Made by a program: the position numbers and the translations under genes. Below the pieces are notes generated by a model. It saw only the letters and a program-made list of their open reading frames with translations. It did no database searches and was not told the origin of the DNA. From the NCBI GenBank assembly GCA_031253995.1, contig JAIRVG010000031.1, forward strand, positions 40,762-104,761: 64,000 bases of DNA, in the 5' to 3' direction. Numbering within the stretch: position 1 is the first letter of the stretch; each line of letters starts with the position of its first letter. Below are positions 35,216-45,176 of this stretch, piece after piece. The stretch comes from Paucimonas sp. (GTDB lineage: Bacteria > Pseudomonadota > Gammaproteobacteria > Pseudomonadales > Pseudomonadaceae).

Positions 35216-36636
35216 AGCAACTTCCCCCACTGGACCTCAAGGCGCTGCTGAGCCCGCTGCATGCAAGCCAGCCAGCAGGCACCTTCGATGCCGAAGACCC
35301 GCTGTTCCAGGACATCGACCACGAGATGGTCAAGCTGGGTGGCCTGCAGGAGCGCGCCATCGACTGGGAATTCGTCGATCTCAGCGCACGGCGCTACCTG
35401 AACGAACACTGCAAGCACTTCCGCATCGCCGGCCATCTGATGACGGCCCACCTGCGCACCAACAGCTGGCGCGGCTGGGCCGACGTCGCCGGCATCCTGG
35501 CCGGCATGGTGGAGAAGTACTGGGAAACCGGCCACCCCAAGCCGGGGCCCACAGGCTACCTGGGCAAGCGCCGCCTGGTCGGGAATTACCTGGAACGACT
35601 GGGCGACGCCCTGCCGGGGCTTGCGCGCAAGGGCTATGCCGAGGACTTCTACAAGGCTGCCCAGCAGGCACTCGACAGCCTCCAGGCCAGCGCCGCGCTG
35701 GCCGGGCTGAAGGTGGCGGACCTGAGCCGGCTGGAAAGCAAGCTGCGCCAGTACAGCGAAGCCAGCAGTGCCCCGGAGGTGACCGCGCCCAGGGCCAGCC
35801 TGCCCACGGGCAACGACGCGCTGGCCGAGACCTTCCTCACTCCCCCGCAACCCCAGCCCGGCAATGAACGGGAAAACCGCCGTTCGCTGCTCACCGCCGC
35901 AGAATTCATCAACCACCAGGACCTGTATGACCCGACCGGCTACCTGCTGCGTCGCTTCGCCCTGTGGGCGCACCTGCTCCAGGCGCCTCCGACGCGCAAC
36001 GAGAACCGCACGGAGCTGATGGCCGCCCCCGTGGACCTGGTGAGCGACTATGACAAGGCCCTGGCCGGCAACAACATCAGCCCGACGCTGCTGCAGCGGA
36101 TCGAGCGCAGCGTGGCCGCCTCCCCGTACTGGCTGCGCGGCAGCTTCCTGGCGGCGGAGGTCGCCCGCAAGCTGGACATGCCGCGGGTCGCCGAAGCCAT
36201 TCGCCAGGCCAGCGAACGTTTCGTCACCCGCCTGCCGGCCTTGACCGCACTGGCATTCGCCGATGGCCGTCCCTTCATCGATGACGACACCCAGGCCTGG
36301 CTGAGCGGCTCCACGCAAAACGCCGGGGTCGGCACCGGACTGGAGTATCCGGCCTTGCGCGACGAACTGAGCGTGCTGCTCGACACCACGGGCGTGGAAT
36401 CGATGCTGCGCACCCTCGAATCGACCCAGCAGCGCAACCCCGACCCGCGCCATGCCTGCCATGTGATGGCCATCGCCGCCGAGCTGCTCGCCTCCCGCGG
36501 GCTGAGCTGGCTGGCCGAGGGCCTGTATGCGCGGGCGCGCAGCGTCATGGACAGCGTCACCCTCCCCGCCTGGGAGCCGGAACTCTACGCATTGCTGGTG
36601 CAACACACCCCGGCTGGCGAACAACACAAGCATTGA
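35203..36636 (+). CDS. tssA: T6SS assembly protein TssA (with VasJ-type C terminus)
   Basis: The start at 35203 (MSLVKQLPPLDLKALLSPLH) follows GGGAGGC; the longer upstream frame overlaps tagO and is not coding. The 477-aa protein has the ImpA N-terminal domain (IDWEFVDLSARRYLNEHCKH, ADVAGILAGMVEKYWETGH) and a VasJ-type C-terminal region (LLDTTGVESMLRTLESTQQR, LLASRGLSWLAEGLYARARS). TssA caps the growing sheath or primes the baseplate, depending on its class. Confidence 0.92.
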   Translation: MSLVKQLPPLDLKALLSPLHASQPAGTFDAEDPLFQDIDHEMVKLGGLQERAIDWEFVDLSARRYLNEHCKHFRIAGHLMTAHLRTNSWRGWADVAGILAGMVEKYWETGHPKPGPTGYLGKRRLVGNYLERLGDALPGLARKGYAEDFYKAAQQALDSLQASAALAGLKVADLSRLESKLRQYSEASSAPEVTAPRASLPTGNDALAETFLTPPQPQPGNERENRRSLLTAAEFINHQDLYDPTGYLLRRFALWAHLLQAPPTRNENRTELMAAPVDLVSDYDKALAGNNISPTLLQRIERSVAASPYWLRGSFLAAEVARKLDMPRVAEAIRQASERFVTRLPALTALAFADGRPFIDDDTQAWLSGSTQNAGVGTGLEYPALRDELSVLLDTTGVESMLRTLESTQQRNPDPRHACHVMAIAAELLASRGLSWLAEGLYARARSVMDSVTLPAWEPELYALLVQHTPAGEQHKH

Positions 36637-36650
36637 ACAGGAGCATCGCC

Positions 36651-39600
36651 ATGGAGAACCTCTGGTCCAACCTGCAACGATATGGCCAGCCCGTCCTGCG
36701 CTGGCTCAAGCCCGGCGTGCCACTCATGCTGGCTGGGGCCCTGGTCCTGGCCATGATCGCCATCTGGTGGCTCGGCCCCCGCTGGACCCTGGCCGACTAC
36801 CGACCGCTCGCAAGCCTGGCAGCACGGGTCCTGGCCACGCTCGTGGTGCTGGTCATCCCGCTGCTGGGCTGGGCGCTTCATCTGCGCCGCCGCACCCGGC
36901 TGCTGGAGGCAGAACGCAAGCACGACAAGGAAGTACGGAACGACATCTGCCTGCGCTACATCGAAGCCCAGGAGCGCGACCTGAACCGCAACCTGGCGCT
37001 GCTCCAGGCCAACCTCAAGGGTCGCAATGCCCTGTACCAGATCCCCTGGTACCTGGTGCTGGGGCAGGAGAATTCAGGCAAGACCAGCTTCGTCAACCGC
37101 TCCAACCAGAGCTTTTCCCTGAGCGGCGAAATGAAGGCCGGCAACTGGCGCCACGACGACGATCCAGACCGGCTCTACACGATCGACTGGTGCATCGGCG
37201 ACCAGGCGGTACTGATCGACCCTCCCGGTGAACTCATCAGCCAGCCCAGTGCAGCAGGCGGGGCACAGCAGCCGGTCACGGGCGGCCTGCCGCAAGACCT
37301 GCACCCGCGCCTGTGGGCCGGCTTCGTCAGCTGGCTGGGGCGCAATCGCAGCCGCCGACCGCTGAACGGCGTGGTCCTGATGGTCAGCCTGGTGACCCTG
37401 CTGAACCAGAAACCCAGTGACCGCAAGGCCCTGGCCGCGCTGCTGCGGGTACGGCTGATCGAGCTCAGCCGCGAGCTGGGCACCCGTCCACCGCTCTATG
37501 TGGTGCTCAGCAAGTTCGATCTGCTCGAAGGTTTCGAGCCGCTGTTCGCCCGGCTGCCCAGGTCGGCGCGGGAAGATATCCTCGGTTTCAACTTCAGCCT
37601 GGATTCACTCAAGGACTACGACGCCTGGCTCGATGAGCTGGGCGCGCGCTACGACGCGTTCCTGGTCCGCCTGAACGAGCATGTCTTCGACGCCATGGCC
37701 CAGGCCGGCGAAACCGAGCAGCGAGAAGCCCTGTACTCGCTGGCACGGCAACTGTCCGGCCTGCGTCCGGTGTTGCTGGACTTCCTCGCCGATGTGATGG
37801 GCAGCGACCGCTTCGTCACCCCGTCCCTGCCACGCGGCGTGTTCTTCTCCTCGGTGTACCAGCAAGGCGTGCTCAACAACGCCTTCGTGGCCTCGGCGGC
37901 GCAGGGCTACAGCCTGCGCGAACCGGCCAACAAGATGCATCCCAGCGGGCGCTCCGTCGTCTACTTTGCCCAGCAATTGTTCCAGCGCATCATCTACCCC
38001 GAATCCGGCCTGGCCGGCGACAACCCGCGGGTCCTGATACAGAAGAAACACGCCCTGGCCCTGCATTTCGGCATCGCCTCCCTGGGCAGCGCACTGATCA
38101 TCGGCGGCTGGTACCACTACTACACCATCAACCGCGACAAGGCCTTGAGCGTCATGGAGCGCAGCCGCGACTTCAGCGCCAGCGCCATCGACGGCACCCT
38201 CGACCCCAGCGCCGGCAACCTCCTGCAGCCGCTGGACCAGATCAGCAATGCCGTCGCCGTCTATGGCAACTACCGCAATGCCTGGCCGGTGCTGGCCAAC
38301 ATGGGCCTGTACCAGGGCCGGGCGATAGGTCCGAAGGTCGACGAAGCCTATCTGTCCCTGCTGTCGCAACGCTTCCTGCCGGCCCTGGCCAGCGGCGTGA
38401 TGGAGTCGCTGGACGGCTCCGACCTGGACGGCGACGCCCAGCTCGCGGCCCTGCGGGTCTACCGCATGATCGAAGACCGCCCCAACCGCCGTGCGCCGGT
38501 GGTCGAGGACTGGATGGCGGCGTATTGGCAACGGGCGTTCCCTGGCGAGGACGGCACCCAGAGCGCGCTGATGCGCCATCTGCAATACGCCATGCGCTAC
38601 GTCGATACGCAGTTGCCGCAGTACCAGGAGCGGGTTGCCGTGGTCCAGCGGCATCTGCAGCAGATTCCCCTGCCGGAACGGGTGTACATGACCCTGCGCC
38701 AGGAGGCAGGGGCCGCGCAACGCGCGCCGCTGGACCTGCGCAACGAGATCGGCCCGGCCTTCGACATCGTCTACCAGAGCGAAGGGCCAGGCGCCTCCGA
38801 TGGTCGTATCGATGCCCTGCTGACCGCCAGCGGCTACCGCAGCTACTTCGCCCGCCATGGCGACGATCTCACCGAGCTGGCCATGATCGACCAATGGGCG
38901 CTGGGCGAACGCAACGGCATCGACTATTCGCAAGCCGACAAGGCCATCCTCGCCAGCCGGATCCAGGCGATCTACAGCCGCGCCTACGTCGACACCTGGC
39001 AGCGCAACCTCAGCCAGCTCGAAGTACGCGACTTCAACGATATCGCCGATGCCGTCGGCCTCCTGGGCAGTGTCACCGGTCCCGCTGCGCCGTTGCGTCG
39101 CTTGCTGGAAACGGTACGCGACAACAGTGAACTTGCTGTGCGGGCCACCCCCGTCATCGGCGGTGTCGCCGGAGCCGATCTGCTGGAAAAGGCAGCCGAG
39201 CCTGACAAGGACACCCCCCAGACCCCGCTGACCCTGGAGATCGCCCGGGCCTTCGCGCCGCTGAACCAATTGCTGGAGGACCGGGGCGAGCGGGCGTCCT
39301 ATCTGGAGGAAACCATGCTGGCGATCGGCAGCGTGCAGGACAAGGTACGCGTCGTGCACGACAGCCCCGACCGCAGCAAGGCCGCCCTCGCCCTGATGGT
39401 GGAACGCTTCTCCCTGAAAGGCCCCGACCCGATCGCCAACCTGCAGAGGATCGCCGCCGGGCTACCCGAGCCGCTCAACCGCCAGGTCGCCAAGCTGGCC
39501 GATGAGTCTTCCCGGGTGATCCTGGTGGAGGCGTTGCGCGAACTGGAGCGGCGCTGGGACCACGACGTCCATCGCTTCTACCGCGAGCGCCTGGCCGGGC

Positions 39601-40244
39601 GCTATCCCTTCAATCCGGCCAGCCGGGAAGAAACCTCGCTGGAGGATTTCACGGCGTTCTTCGGCCCGCAGGGCCGGTTGCAGCGCTTCCGCGAGCAGTA
39701 CCTCGACCTGTTCCTCGAAGACAACCTCGAAGCGCTCTACTCCGAGCGCCTCGGTGGTTACCTGGTGCGAGCGGACGTGCAGGAGCGCCTGCAGTCTGCC
39801 GATCGTATCCGCGACGCCTTCTTCAACAGCCGCGGGCTGCTCGGGGTGCAGTTCTACATCGAGCCGCTGGGGCTGGCGCCGACCAAGCGCAGCAGCTCGA
39901 TCAGCATCGAAGGGCAACTGGTCACCTACAACCATGGCCCGACCACCAGCACGGCGCTGATCTGGCCCAACACCCTGGCGCCGAACAACGAAAGCCGCAT
40001 GAGCCTGGTCAATGCAGCCGGCAGCAGCAGCGGCCTGGTCCATCGCGGGCCGTGGTCGCTCTATCGCCTGCTGAGCCAGGCCAAGCTCAACGGCACCACC
40101 AGCACCAGCGTGGACCTCAGCTTCGCCGCACCGGACGGCGGCATGCGCTATCGCATCAGTACCGACAAGGCCGACAACCCGTTCACCCAGCCACTGTTCA
40201 AGGGCTTTACCTTGCCGCGGACGCTGTTGCCGGAGGGCGTGTAG
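36651..40244 (+). CDS. tssM: T6SS inner-membrane protein TssM (IcmF family)
   Basis: The start at 36651 (MENLWSNLQRYG) follows AGGAG. The 1197-aa protein has two N-terminal membrane helices (about 22-42 and 57-78), a cytoplasmic GTPase-like domain with intact Walker A GQENSGKT (138-145), a third helix near residue 470 (LHFGIASLGSALIIGGW), and a large periplasmic part that would bind TssJ and TssL. It is the last T6SS gene. The convergent cdhR ends seven bases away and no terminator is visible between them. Confidence 0.96.
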   Translation: MENLWSNLQRYGQPVLRWLKPGVPLMLAGALVLAMIAIWWLGPRWTLADYRPLASLAARVLATLVVLVIPLLGWALHLRRRTRLLEAERKHDKEVRNDICLRYIEAQERDLNRNLALLQANLKGRNALYQIPWYLVLGQENSGKTSFVNRSNQSFSLSGEMKAGNWRHDDDPDRLYTIDWCIGDQAVLIDPPGELISQPSAAGGAQQPVTGGLPQDLHPRLWAGFVSWLGRNRSRRPLNGVVLMVSLVTLLNQKPSDRKALAALLRVRLIELSRELGTRPPLYVVLSKFDLLEGFEPLFARLPRSAREDILGFNFSLDSLKDYDAWLDELGARYDAFLVRLNEHVFDAMAQAGETEQREALYSLARQLSGLRPVLLDFLADVMGSDRFVTPSLPRGVFFSSVYQQGVLNNAFVASAAQGYSLREPANKMHPSGRSVVYFAQQLFQRIIYPESGLAGDNPRVLIQKKHALALHFGIASLGSALIIGGWYHYYTINRDKALSVMERSRDFSASAIDGTLDPSAGNLLQPLDQISNAVAVYGNYRNAWPVLANMGLYQGRAIGPKVDEAYLSLLSQRFLPALASGVMESLDGSDLDGDAQLAALRVYRMIEDRPNRRAPVVEDWMAAYWQRAFPGEDGTQSALMRHLQYAMRYVDTQLPQYQERVAVVQRHLQQIPLPERVYMTLRQEAGAAQRAPLDLRNEIGPAFDIVYQSEGPGASDGRIDALLTASGYRSYFARHGDDLTELAMIDQWALGERNGIDYSQADKAILASRIQAIYSRAYVDTWQRNLSQLEVRDFNDIADAVGLLGSVTGPAAPLRRLLETVRDNSELAVRATPVIGGVAGADLLEKAAEPDKDTPQTPLTLEIARAFAPLNQLLEDRGERASYLEETMLAIGSVQDKVRVVHDSPDRSKAALALMVERFSLKGPDPIANLQRIAAGLPEPLNRQVAKLADESSRVILVEALRELERRWDHDVHRFYRERLAGRYPFNPASREETSLEDFTAFFGPQGRLQRFREQYLDLFLEDNLEALYSERLGGYLVRADVQERLQSADRIRDAFFNSRGLLGVQFYIEPLGLAPTKRSSSISIEGQLVTYNHGPTTSTALIWPNTLAPNNESRMSLVNAAGSSSGLVHRGPWSLYRLLSQAKLNGTTSTSVDLSFAAPDGGMRYRISTDKADNPFTQPLFKGFTLPRTLLPEGV

Positions 40245-40251
40245 AACCTGT

Positions 40252-41199
40252 TCACCCGCCGCTGACCGCCCGCCGATCCTCCCGCGGACACCGCTGGAAC
40301 CGCGCCCGGTAACTCCGGGTGAAATACGAAGGTGAGTCAAAGCCGCAGGCGATGCTCACCTCCAGCACGCTCATCTCGGTCTGGCGCAGCAGTTGCCGCG
40401 CCTTGTCCAGCCTCAGGCGCAGGTAGAAGCCGCTGGGGGTGTCGTTCAGGTGCAGGCGGAACAGGCGCTCCAGCTGGCGCCGGCTGACCTGCACCGAATC
40501 GGCCAGGTCGAGGGTGTTCAGCGGCGTTTCCGTATTCCGTTCCATGGCGCCGATCACCTGCACCAGCTTGCTGTTGCTGATGCCGTAGCGCGAGGCGATC
40601 TGCATGCGCTGGTGGTCCTGGCGCGGGCGGATGCGGCCCAGCACGAACTGCTCGGAAACCTGGATCGCCAGCTCGGCGCCGTGAGCCTGGCCGATCAGGT
40701 CGAGCATCAAATCGATGGAGGCGGTGCCGCCCGCCGAGGTGATGCGCCGGCGGTCCACTTCGAACAGCTCCTGGGTCGCTTCCAGGCGCGGATAGCGTTC
40801 CTTGAAGGCCTCCAGCGCTTCCCAGTGCAGGGTCACCCGGTGGCCGTCGAGCAGACCGGCCTCGGCCAGGACCAGGGTGCCGGTGTCGATGCCACCCAGC
40901 ACCACGCCGTCGTGGTCGAGCTTGCGCAGCCAGTGCGCCAGCGCCGGGCCGTAGTTCTGCAAGGGTTCGAAGCCGGCCACCACCAGCAGGGTCGCGCCCT
41001 TCTCCAGCCCCTCCAGCGGACCATCGGCGTTCACCGACATGCCGTTGCTCGCCAGCACCGCCCCACCGTCCAGGCTCAGCACCCGCCAGCGATACAGCCC
41101 GGCGCGAAAGCGGTTGGCCACCCGCAGCGGTTCCAGCGCCGAAATGAAGCCAAGGGCGGAGAAACCGGGCAACAGCAGAAAGTGGAATTCCTGAGGCAT
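40252..41199 (-). CDS. cdhR: CdhR: AraC-family (GlxA-type) activator of carnitine catabolism
   Basis: The 315-aa protein has an N-terminal class-I glutamine-amidotransferase-like domain (FHFLLLPGFSALGFISALEP, GGIDTGTLVLAEAGLLDGH) and a C-terminal AraC domain (LADSVQVSRRQLERLFRLHL, EVSIACGFDSPSYFTRSYRA). It is divergent from caiX-cdhCAB, as cdhR is in P. aeruginosa, where it activates these genes in response to carnitine. Two direct repeats in the shared gap (41243-41277) look like its operator. Confidence 0.92.
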   Translation of the reverse strand: MPQEFHFLLLPGFSALGFISALEPLRVANRFRAGLYRWRVLSLDGGAVLASNGMSVNADGPLEGLEKGATLLVVAGFEPLQNYGPALAHWLRKLDHDGVVLGGIDTGTLVLAEAGLLDGHRVTLHWEALEAFKERYPRLEATQELFEVDRRRITSAGGTASIDLMLDLIGQAHGAELAIQVSEQFVLGRIRPRQDHQRMQIASRYGISNSKLVQVIGAMERNTETPLNTLDLADSVQVSRRQLERLFRLHLNDTPSGFYLRLRLDKARQLLRQTEMSVLEVSIACGFDSPSYFTRSYRARFQRCPREDRRAVSGG

Positions 41200-41242
41200 G
41201 GCGCCGTCTCGCTGAACGGGGAATCAGGGTTAATACTCCGCA

Positions 41243-41277
41243 GGTCGCCACTGTGCAAGCGCTGGTCGCCACAGTGC
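41243..41277 (+). promoter_or_regulatory. Direct repeats in the cdhR-caiX gap, probable CdhR operator
   Basis: GGTCGCCACTGTGC (41243-41256) and GGTCGCCACAGTGC (41264-41277) are 13/14 identical and repeat with a 21-base period, two helical turns. That geometry is typical of AraC-family tandem half-sites. They lie 44 bp from the cdhR start and 93 bp from the caiX start. Confidence 0.7.
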
Positions 41278-41369
41278 GATTTCATCCGGGCATCCCCGCG
41301 TAACTTGAGCACCACGGCTCGCAGAAGCCGCCCCCCATAACAATTAGAACTGCCGTTGGAGGAGCCACC

Positions 41370-42311
41370 ATGCAATCGATCAGTCGTTCGCTCTTGATGC
41401 TTGTCGGTACCGCAATCCTCAGCACCAACGTGATGGCCGCGGAGCCGGCCGCCTGCAAGAACGTCCGCCTGGGCGTCGTCAACTGGACCGATGTGATGGC
41501 CACCAGCGCCATGACCCAGGTCCTGCTCGACGGCCTCGGCTACCAGACCAAACAGACCAGCGCCTCGCAGCAGATCATCTTCGCCGGCATCCGTGACCAG
41601 CGCCTGGACATGTTCCTGGGCTACTGGAACCCGATCATGACCCAGACCATCACCCCGTTCGTCGATGCAGGCCAGGTCAAGGTCCTCGACGCACCGAGCC
41701 TGAGCGACGCCCGCGCCACCCTCGCCGTGCCGAAGTACCTGGCCGACAAGGGCCTGAAGTCCTTCGCCGACATCCATAAATTCGAGAAGGAACTGGGCGG
41801 CAAGATCTACGGCATCGAGCCGGGCTCCGGGGCCAATACGCAGATCAAGGCGATGATCGCCAAGAACCAGTTCGGCCTGGGCAAGTTCCAGCTGGTGGAG
41901 TCCAGCGAGGCCGGCATGCTCGCCGCCGTCGACCGCGCCGTGCGGCGCAAGGAAGCGGTGGTGTTCTTCGGCTGGGCGCCGCACCCGATGAACGTGAATA
42001 TCGACATGGAATACCTCGGCGGCAGCGAAGGTGCCCTCGGCCCGGACGAAGGCCGCGCCACGGTATGGACGGTGACCGCGCCGGACTACGCCAGCCGTTG
42101 CCCGAACGCCAGCCGCCTGCTGGCCAACCTGACCTTCAGCGCCGAGGACGAGAGCCGGATGATGCAGCCGCTGCTCGACCACAAGGACGCGCTGGAATCG
42201 GCGCGGCAGTGGCTCAAGGACCATCCCGAGGACAAGGCGCGCTGGCTCGAAGGCGTGACCACCTTCGACGGCAAGCCGGCGGCGGACAACCTCAAGCTCA
42301 CCGCCAACTGA
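41370..42311 (+). CDS. caiX: CaiX: periplasmic carnitine-binding protein of the ABC uptake system
   Basis: The 313-aa protein has a signal peptide ending MAA near residue 24 and the OpuAC-type binding domain ([53 protein letters not shown]). It is about half identical by eye to the choline-binding protein at 48848. No permease or ATPase gene accompanies it. In P. aeruginosa CaiX shares the CbcW-CbcV core, and that pair is encoded at 49865-51882. Confidence 0.92.
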   Translation: MQSISRSLLMLVGTAILSTNVMAAEPAACKNVRLGVVNWTDVMATSAMTQVLLDGLGYQTKQTSASQQIIFAGIRDQRLDMFLGYWNPIMTQTITPFVDAGQVKVLDAPSLSDARATLAVPKYLADKGLKSFADIHKFEKELGGKIYGIEPGSGANTQIKAMIAKNQFGLGKFQLVESSEAGMLAAVDRAVRRKEAVVFFGWAPHPMNVNIDMEYLGGSEGALGPDEGRATVWTVTAPDYASRCPNASRLLANLTFSAEDESRMMQPLLDHKDALESARQWLKDHPEDKARWLEGVTTFDGKPAADNLKLTAN

Positions 42312-42320
42312 TCCACCGTT

Positions 42321-42389
42321 ATCGCTGGCAAGCCAGCTCCCACAGGTCCGGTTTACACAGTCCCCTGTGGGAGCTGGCTTGCCAGCGAT
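42321..42389. repeat. Long REP palindrome inside the carnitine operon
   Basis: Two perfect 26-base arms, ATCGCTGGCAAGCCAGCTCC with CACAGG (42321-42346) and its complement (42364-42389), with a 17-base loop. It lies between caiX and cdhC and could stabilise caiX mRNA or reduce read-through. Near-identical palindromes are at 44831, 45443 and 63831. Confidence 0.85.
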
Positions 42390-42465
42390 GAGGCCCTCCC
42401 AGACAACCAAAGCACTCGCGGACACCCCGTCCCGCGCAGACCCGACACGCCTGAAGGAAACCGCA

Positions 42466-43350
42466 ATGAACCACGACGTCATCATCACCTGCGCCCTCAC
42501 CGGCGCCGGCGACACCGCCAGCAAGAGCCACTTCGTCCCGGTCACCCCGAAACAGATCGCCGAGGCCGCCGTGGAAGCGGCCAAGGCCGGCGCCACCGTG
42601 GTTCACTGCCACGTCCGCGATCCCGAGACCGGCCGCTTCAGCCGCGACGTCAACCTGTACCGCGAGGTAATGGAGCGCATCCGCGAGTCCGACGTCGACA
42701 TCATCGTCAACCTCACCGCCGGCATGGGCGGCGACCTGGAGATCGGACCGGGCGAGATGCCCATGGAATTCGGCGCCGGCACCGACCTGATCGGCCCGCT
42801 GGAGCGCCTGGCCCACGTCGAGGCGCTGCTGCCGGAAATCTGCACCCTGGACTGCGGCACCCTCAACTTCGGCGACGGCAACAGCATCTACGTCTCCACC
42901 CCGAGCCAGCTGCGCGCTGGCGCCAAGCGCATCACCGAACTGGGCGTGAAGGCCGAGCTGGAAATCTTCGACACCGGCCACCTGTGGTTCGCCAAGCAGA
43001 TGATGAAGGAAGGCCTGCTCGACGACCCGCTGTTCCAGCTGTGCCTGGGCATCCCGTGGGGCGCGCCGGCGGACACCACCACCATGAAGGCCATGGTCGA
43101 CAACCTGCCGCCGAACGTGACCTGGGCCGGCTTCGGCATCGGTCGCATGCAGATGCCGATGGCCGCCCAGGCGGTGCTGCTCGGCGGCAACGTGCGGGTC
43201 GGCCTGGAAGACAACCTGTGGCTGGAAAAGGGCGTGCTGGCCAGCAACGGCCAACTGGTGGAACGCGCCGCCGAGATCCTTCACCGCCTTGGCGCCCGGG
43301 TGCTCACCCCCGCCGAAGGCCGCGCCAAGATGAACCTGACCCGTCGCTGA
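42466..43350 (+). CDS. cdhC: CdhC: 3-dehydrocarnitine cleavage enzyme (BKACE/DUF849 family)
   Basis: The start at 42466 ([17 protein letters not shown]) is preceded by GAAGGA; an upstream ATG lies inside the repeat. The 294-aa protein has the BKACE zinc motif VHCHVRDP and [20 protein letters not shown]. It condenses 3-dehydrocarnitine with acetyl-CoA to give betainyl-CoA and acetoacetate. It is followed by cdhA and cdhB in the same operon. Confidence 0.92.
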   Translation: MNHDVIITCALTGAGDTASKSHFVPVTPKQIAEAAVEAAKAGATVVHCHVRDPETGRFSRDVNLYREVMERIRESDVDIIVNLTAGMGGDLEIGPGEMPMEFGAGTDLIGPLERLAHVEALLPEICTLDCGTLNFGDGNSIYVSTPSQLRAGAKRITELGVKAELEIFDTGHLWFAKQMMKEGLLDDPLFQLCLGIPWGAPADTTTMKAMVDNLPPNVTWAGFGIGRMQMPMAAQAVLLGGNVRVGLEDNLWLEKGVLASNGQLVERAAEILHRLGARVLTPAEGRAKMNLTRR

Positions 43351-43366
43351 TCCCCAGGAGAACTTC

Positions 43367-44332
43367 ATGAGCTTCATTACCGACATCAAGACCTTCGCCG
43401 CCCTCGGCAGCGGCGTGATCGGCAGCGGCTGGGTCGCCCGCGCCCTGGCCAATGGCCTCGACGTGGTGGCCTGGGACCCGGCGCCCGGCGCCGAGGAAGC
43501 CCTGCGCAAGCGCATCGCCAATGCCTGGCCGGCCCTGGAGAAACAGGGCCTGAAGCCCGGCGCCGCGCAGTCTCGCCTGCGCTTCGTCGCCACCATCGAG
43601 GAATGCGTGCGCGATGCCGATTTCATCCAGGAAAGTGCGCCCGAGCGGCTGGAGCTGAAGCTCGACCTGCACGGCAAGATCAGCGCTGCCGCCAAGCCGA
43701 ACGCATTGATCGCCTCCAGCACCTCGGGCCTGTTGCCCAGCGAGTTCTACGAGTCGTCCAGCCACCCTGAGCGCTGCATCGTCGGGCACCCGTTCAACCC
43801 GGTGTACCTGCTGCCGCTGGTGGAAATCGTCGGTGGCCGCAACACCGCGCCCGAGGCGATCGAGGCGGCGAAACAGGTCTACAGCGCCCTGGGCATGCAA
43901 CCGCTGCACGTGCGCAAGGAAGTCCCCGGTTTCATTGCCGACCGTCTGCTCGAAGCCTTGTGGCGCGAGGCACTGCACCTGGTCAACGACGGCGTGGCGA
44001 CCACCGGCGAGATCGACGATGCGATCCGTTTCGGCGCGGGTCTGCGCTGGTCGTTCATGGGCACCTTCCTCACCTACACCCTGGCGGGCGGTGATGCCGG
44101 CATGCGCCACTTCATGGCCCAGTTCGGCCCGGCGTTGCAGTTGCCATGGACCTACCTGCCGGCGCCGGAGCTGACCGATGAGCTGATCGATGCGGTGGTG
44201 GACGGCACCAGCGAACAACGCGGCGAACGCAGCATCGCCTCGCTGGAGCGCTATCGTGATGACTGCCTGCTGGCGGTGCTGGACGCGGTGAAGACCACCA
44301 AGGCCAGGCACGGCCTGAACTTCAGCGACTGA
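43367..44332 (+). CDS. cdhA: CdhA: L-carnitine dehydrogenase
   Basis: The 321-aa NAD-dependent enzyme of the 3-hydroxyacyl-CoA dehydrogenase fold has GSGVIG (residues 14-19), [17 protein letters not shown] with the catalytic His, and the C-terminal helical domain ([19 protein letters not shown]). It oxidises L-carnitine to 3-dehydrocarnitine, the first step of the pathway. It is 16 bp downstream of cdhC. Confidence 0.94.
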   Translation: MSFITDIKTFAALGSGVIGSGWVARALANGLDVVAWDPAPGAEEALRKRIANAWPALEKQGLKPGAAQSRLRFVATIEECVRDADFIQESAPERLELKLDLHGKISAAAKPNALIASSTSGLLPSEFYESSSHPERCIVGHPFNPVYLLPLVEIVGGRNTAPEAIEAAKQVYSALGMQPLHVRKEVPGFIADRLLEALWREALHLVNDGVATTGEIDDAIRFGAGLRWSFMGTFLTYTLAGGDAGMRHFMAQFGPALQLPWTYLPAPELTDELIDAVVDGTSEQRGERSIASLERYRDDCLLAVLDAVKTTKARHGLNFSD

Positions 44333-44346
44333 ACGGAGACACCCCG

Positions 44347-44817
44347 ATGCCAGCCTTGCAGACCTACCGCACCCCGTTGATGCCGGACTGGGTGGACTAC
44401 AACGGGCATCTGCGCGATGCCTTCTACCTGCTGATCTTCAGCTATGCCACCGATGCGTTCATGGAGTGCATCGGCCTGGATGGCGACAACCGCGAGGCTA
44501 CCGGGCATTCGCTGTTCACCCTGGAGTGTCACCTGAACTACCTGCATGAGGTGAAGCTGGGCACCGAGGTGACGGTGCGCACCCAGGTGCTCGGGCACGA
44601 CCGCAAGCGCGTGCATCTGTATCACAGCCTGCACCGGGAGGGGTTCGACGAGGCGTTGGCGGCGAACGAGCAGATGCTGTTGCATGTGGACCTGGCGGGG
44701 CCGAAGTCGGCACCGTTCGCGCCGCAGGTATTGGAGAGATTGCAGGGGATCGTGGCGGAGCAGAAGGACTTGCCGGTGCCCGAATATGTTGGTCGGGTCA
44801 TGAAGTTGCCGGGCTAG
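44347..44817 (+). CDS. cdhB: CdhB: betainyl-CoA thioesterase (hotdog fold)
   Basis: The 156-aa protein has the 4HBT hotdog motif MPDWVDYNGHLRDAFYLLIF, with the Asp of DYNGH in the usual catalytic place, and LGTEVTVRTQVLGHDRKRVH. It hydrolyses betainyl-CoA to glycine betaine and CoA. It is 14 bp behind cdhA, and a REP palindrome starts 13 bp after its stop. Confidence 0.9.
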   Translation: MPALQTYRTPLMPDWVDYNGHLRDAFYLLIFSYATDAFMECIGLDGDNREATGHSLFTLECHLNYLHEVKLGTEVTVRTQVLGHDRKRVHLYHSLHREGFDEALAANEQMLLHVDLAGPKSAPFAPQVLERLQGIVAEQKDLPVPEYVGRVMKLPG

Positions 44818-44830
44818 TCTTTCGGGCCTC

Positions 44831-44899
44831 ATCGCTGGCAAGCCAGCTCCCACAGGTCCGGTCTACACAGTCCCCTGTGGGAGCTGGCTTGCCAGCGAT
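44831..44899. repeat. Long REP palindrome after cdhB
   Basis: Same 26-base arms as the copy at 42321 (44831-44856 and 44874-44899), with a loop differing at one base. It probably ends or protects the cdhCAB transcript. Confidence 0.85.
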
Positions 44900-44934
44900 T
44901 GGGGCCCGCTCATTTTTCAGCCAGGCAAAAAACA

Positions 44935-44963
44935 GCCCCGGCAAGCCGTGACGCAGCCGGGGC
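44935..44963 (-). terminator. Leftward rho-independent terminator with no known gene
   Basis: GCCCCGGC (44935-44942) pairs with GCCGGGGC (44956-44963). On the minus strand the stem is followed by TGTTTTTTG, so it acts leftward. The only leftward frame upstream of it runs through a repeat and is not a credible gene. A small RNA transcribed from about 45170 leftward would explain it. Confidence 0.55.
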
Positions 44964-45176
44964 AAAGAGCGAGCAACTGTACCTGCCAGAAAGGTGGTGA
45001 CCAAACCGCCCTCAACCTGTGCATGGCCCCCAGTGTGCCCACTCCCGCGTGACTCGATTTTGCCGAAAACGACCTGTTCATAGGTAAAGCGGCCATCGCG
45101 ACAAACTGTCCTTGCCGCGCCCGCCAGGCGCTTCCAGAATCGGTTCGAGACCTTACCTGCCACAAGGACAAACACC

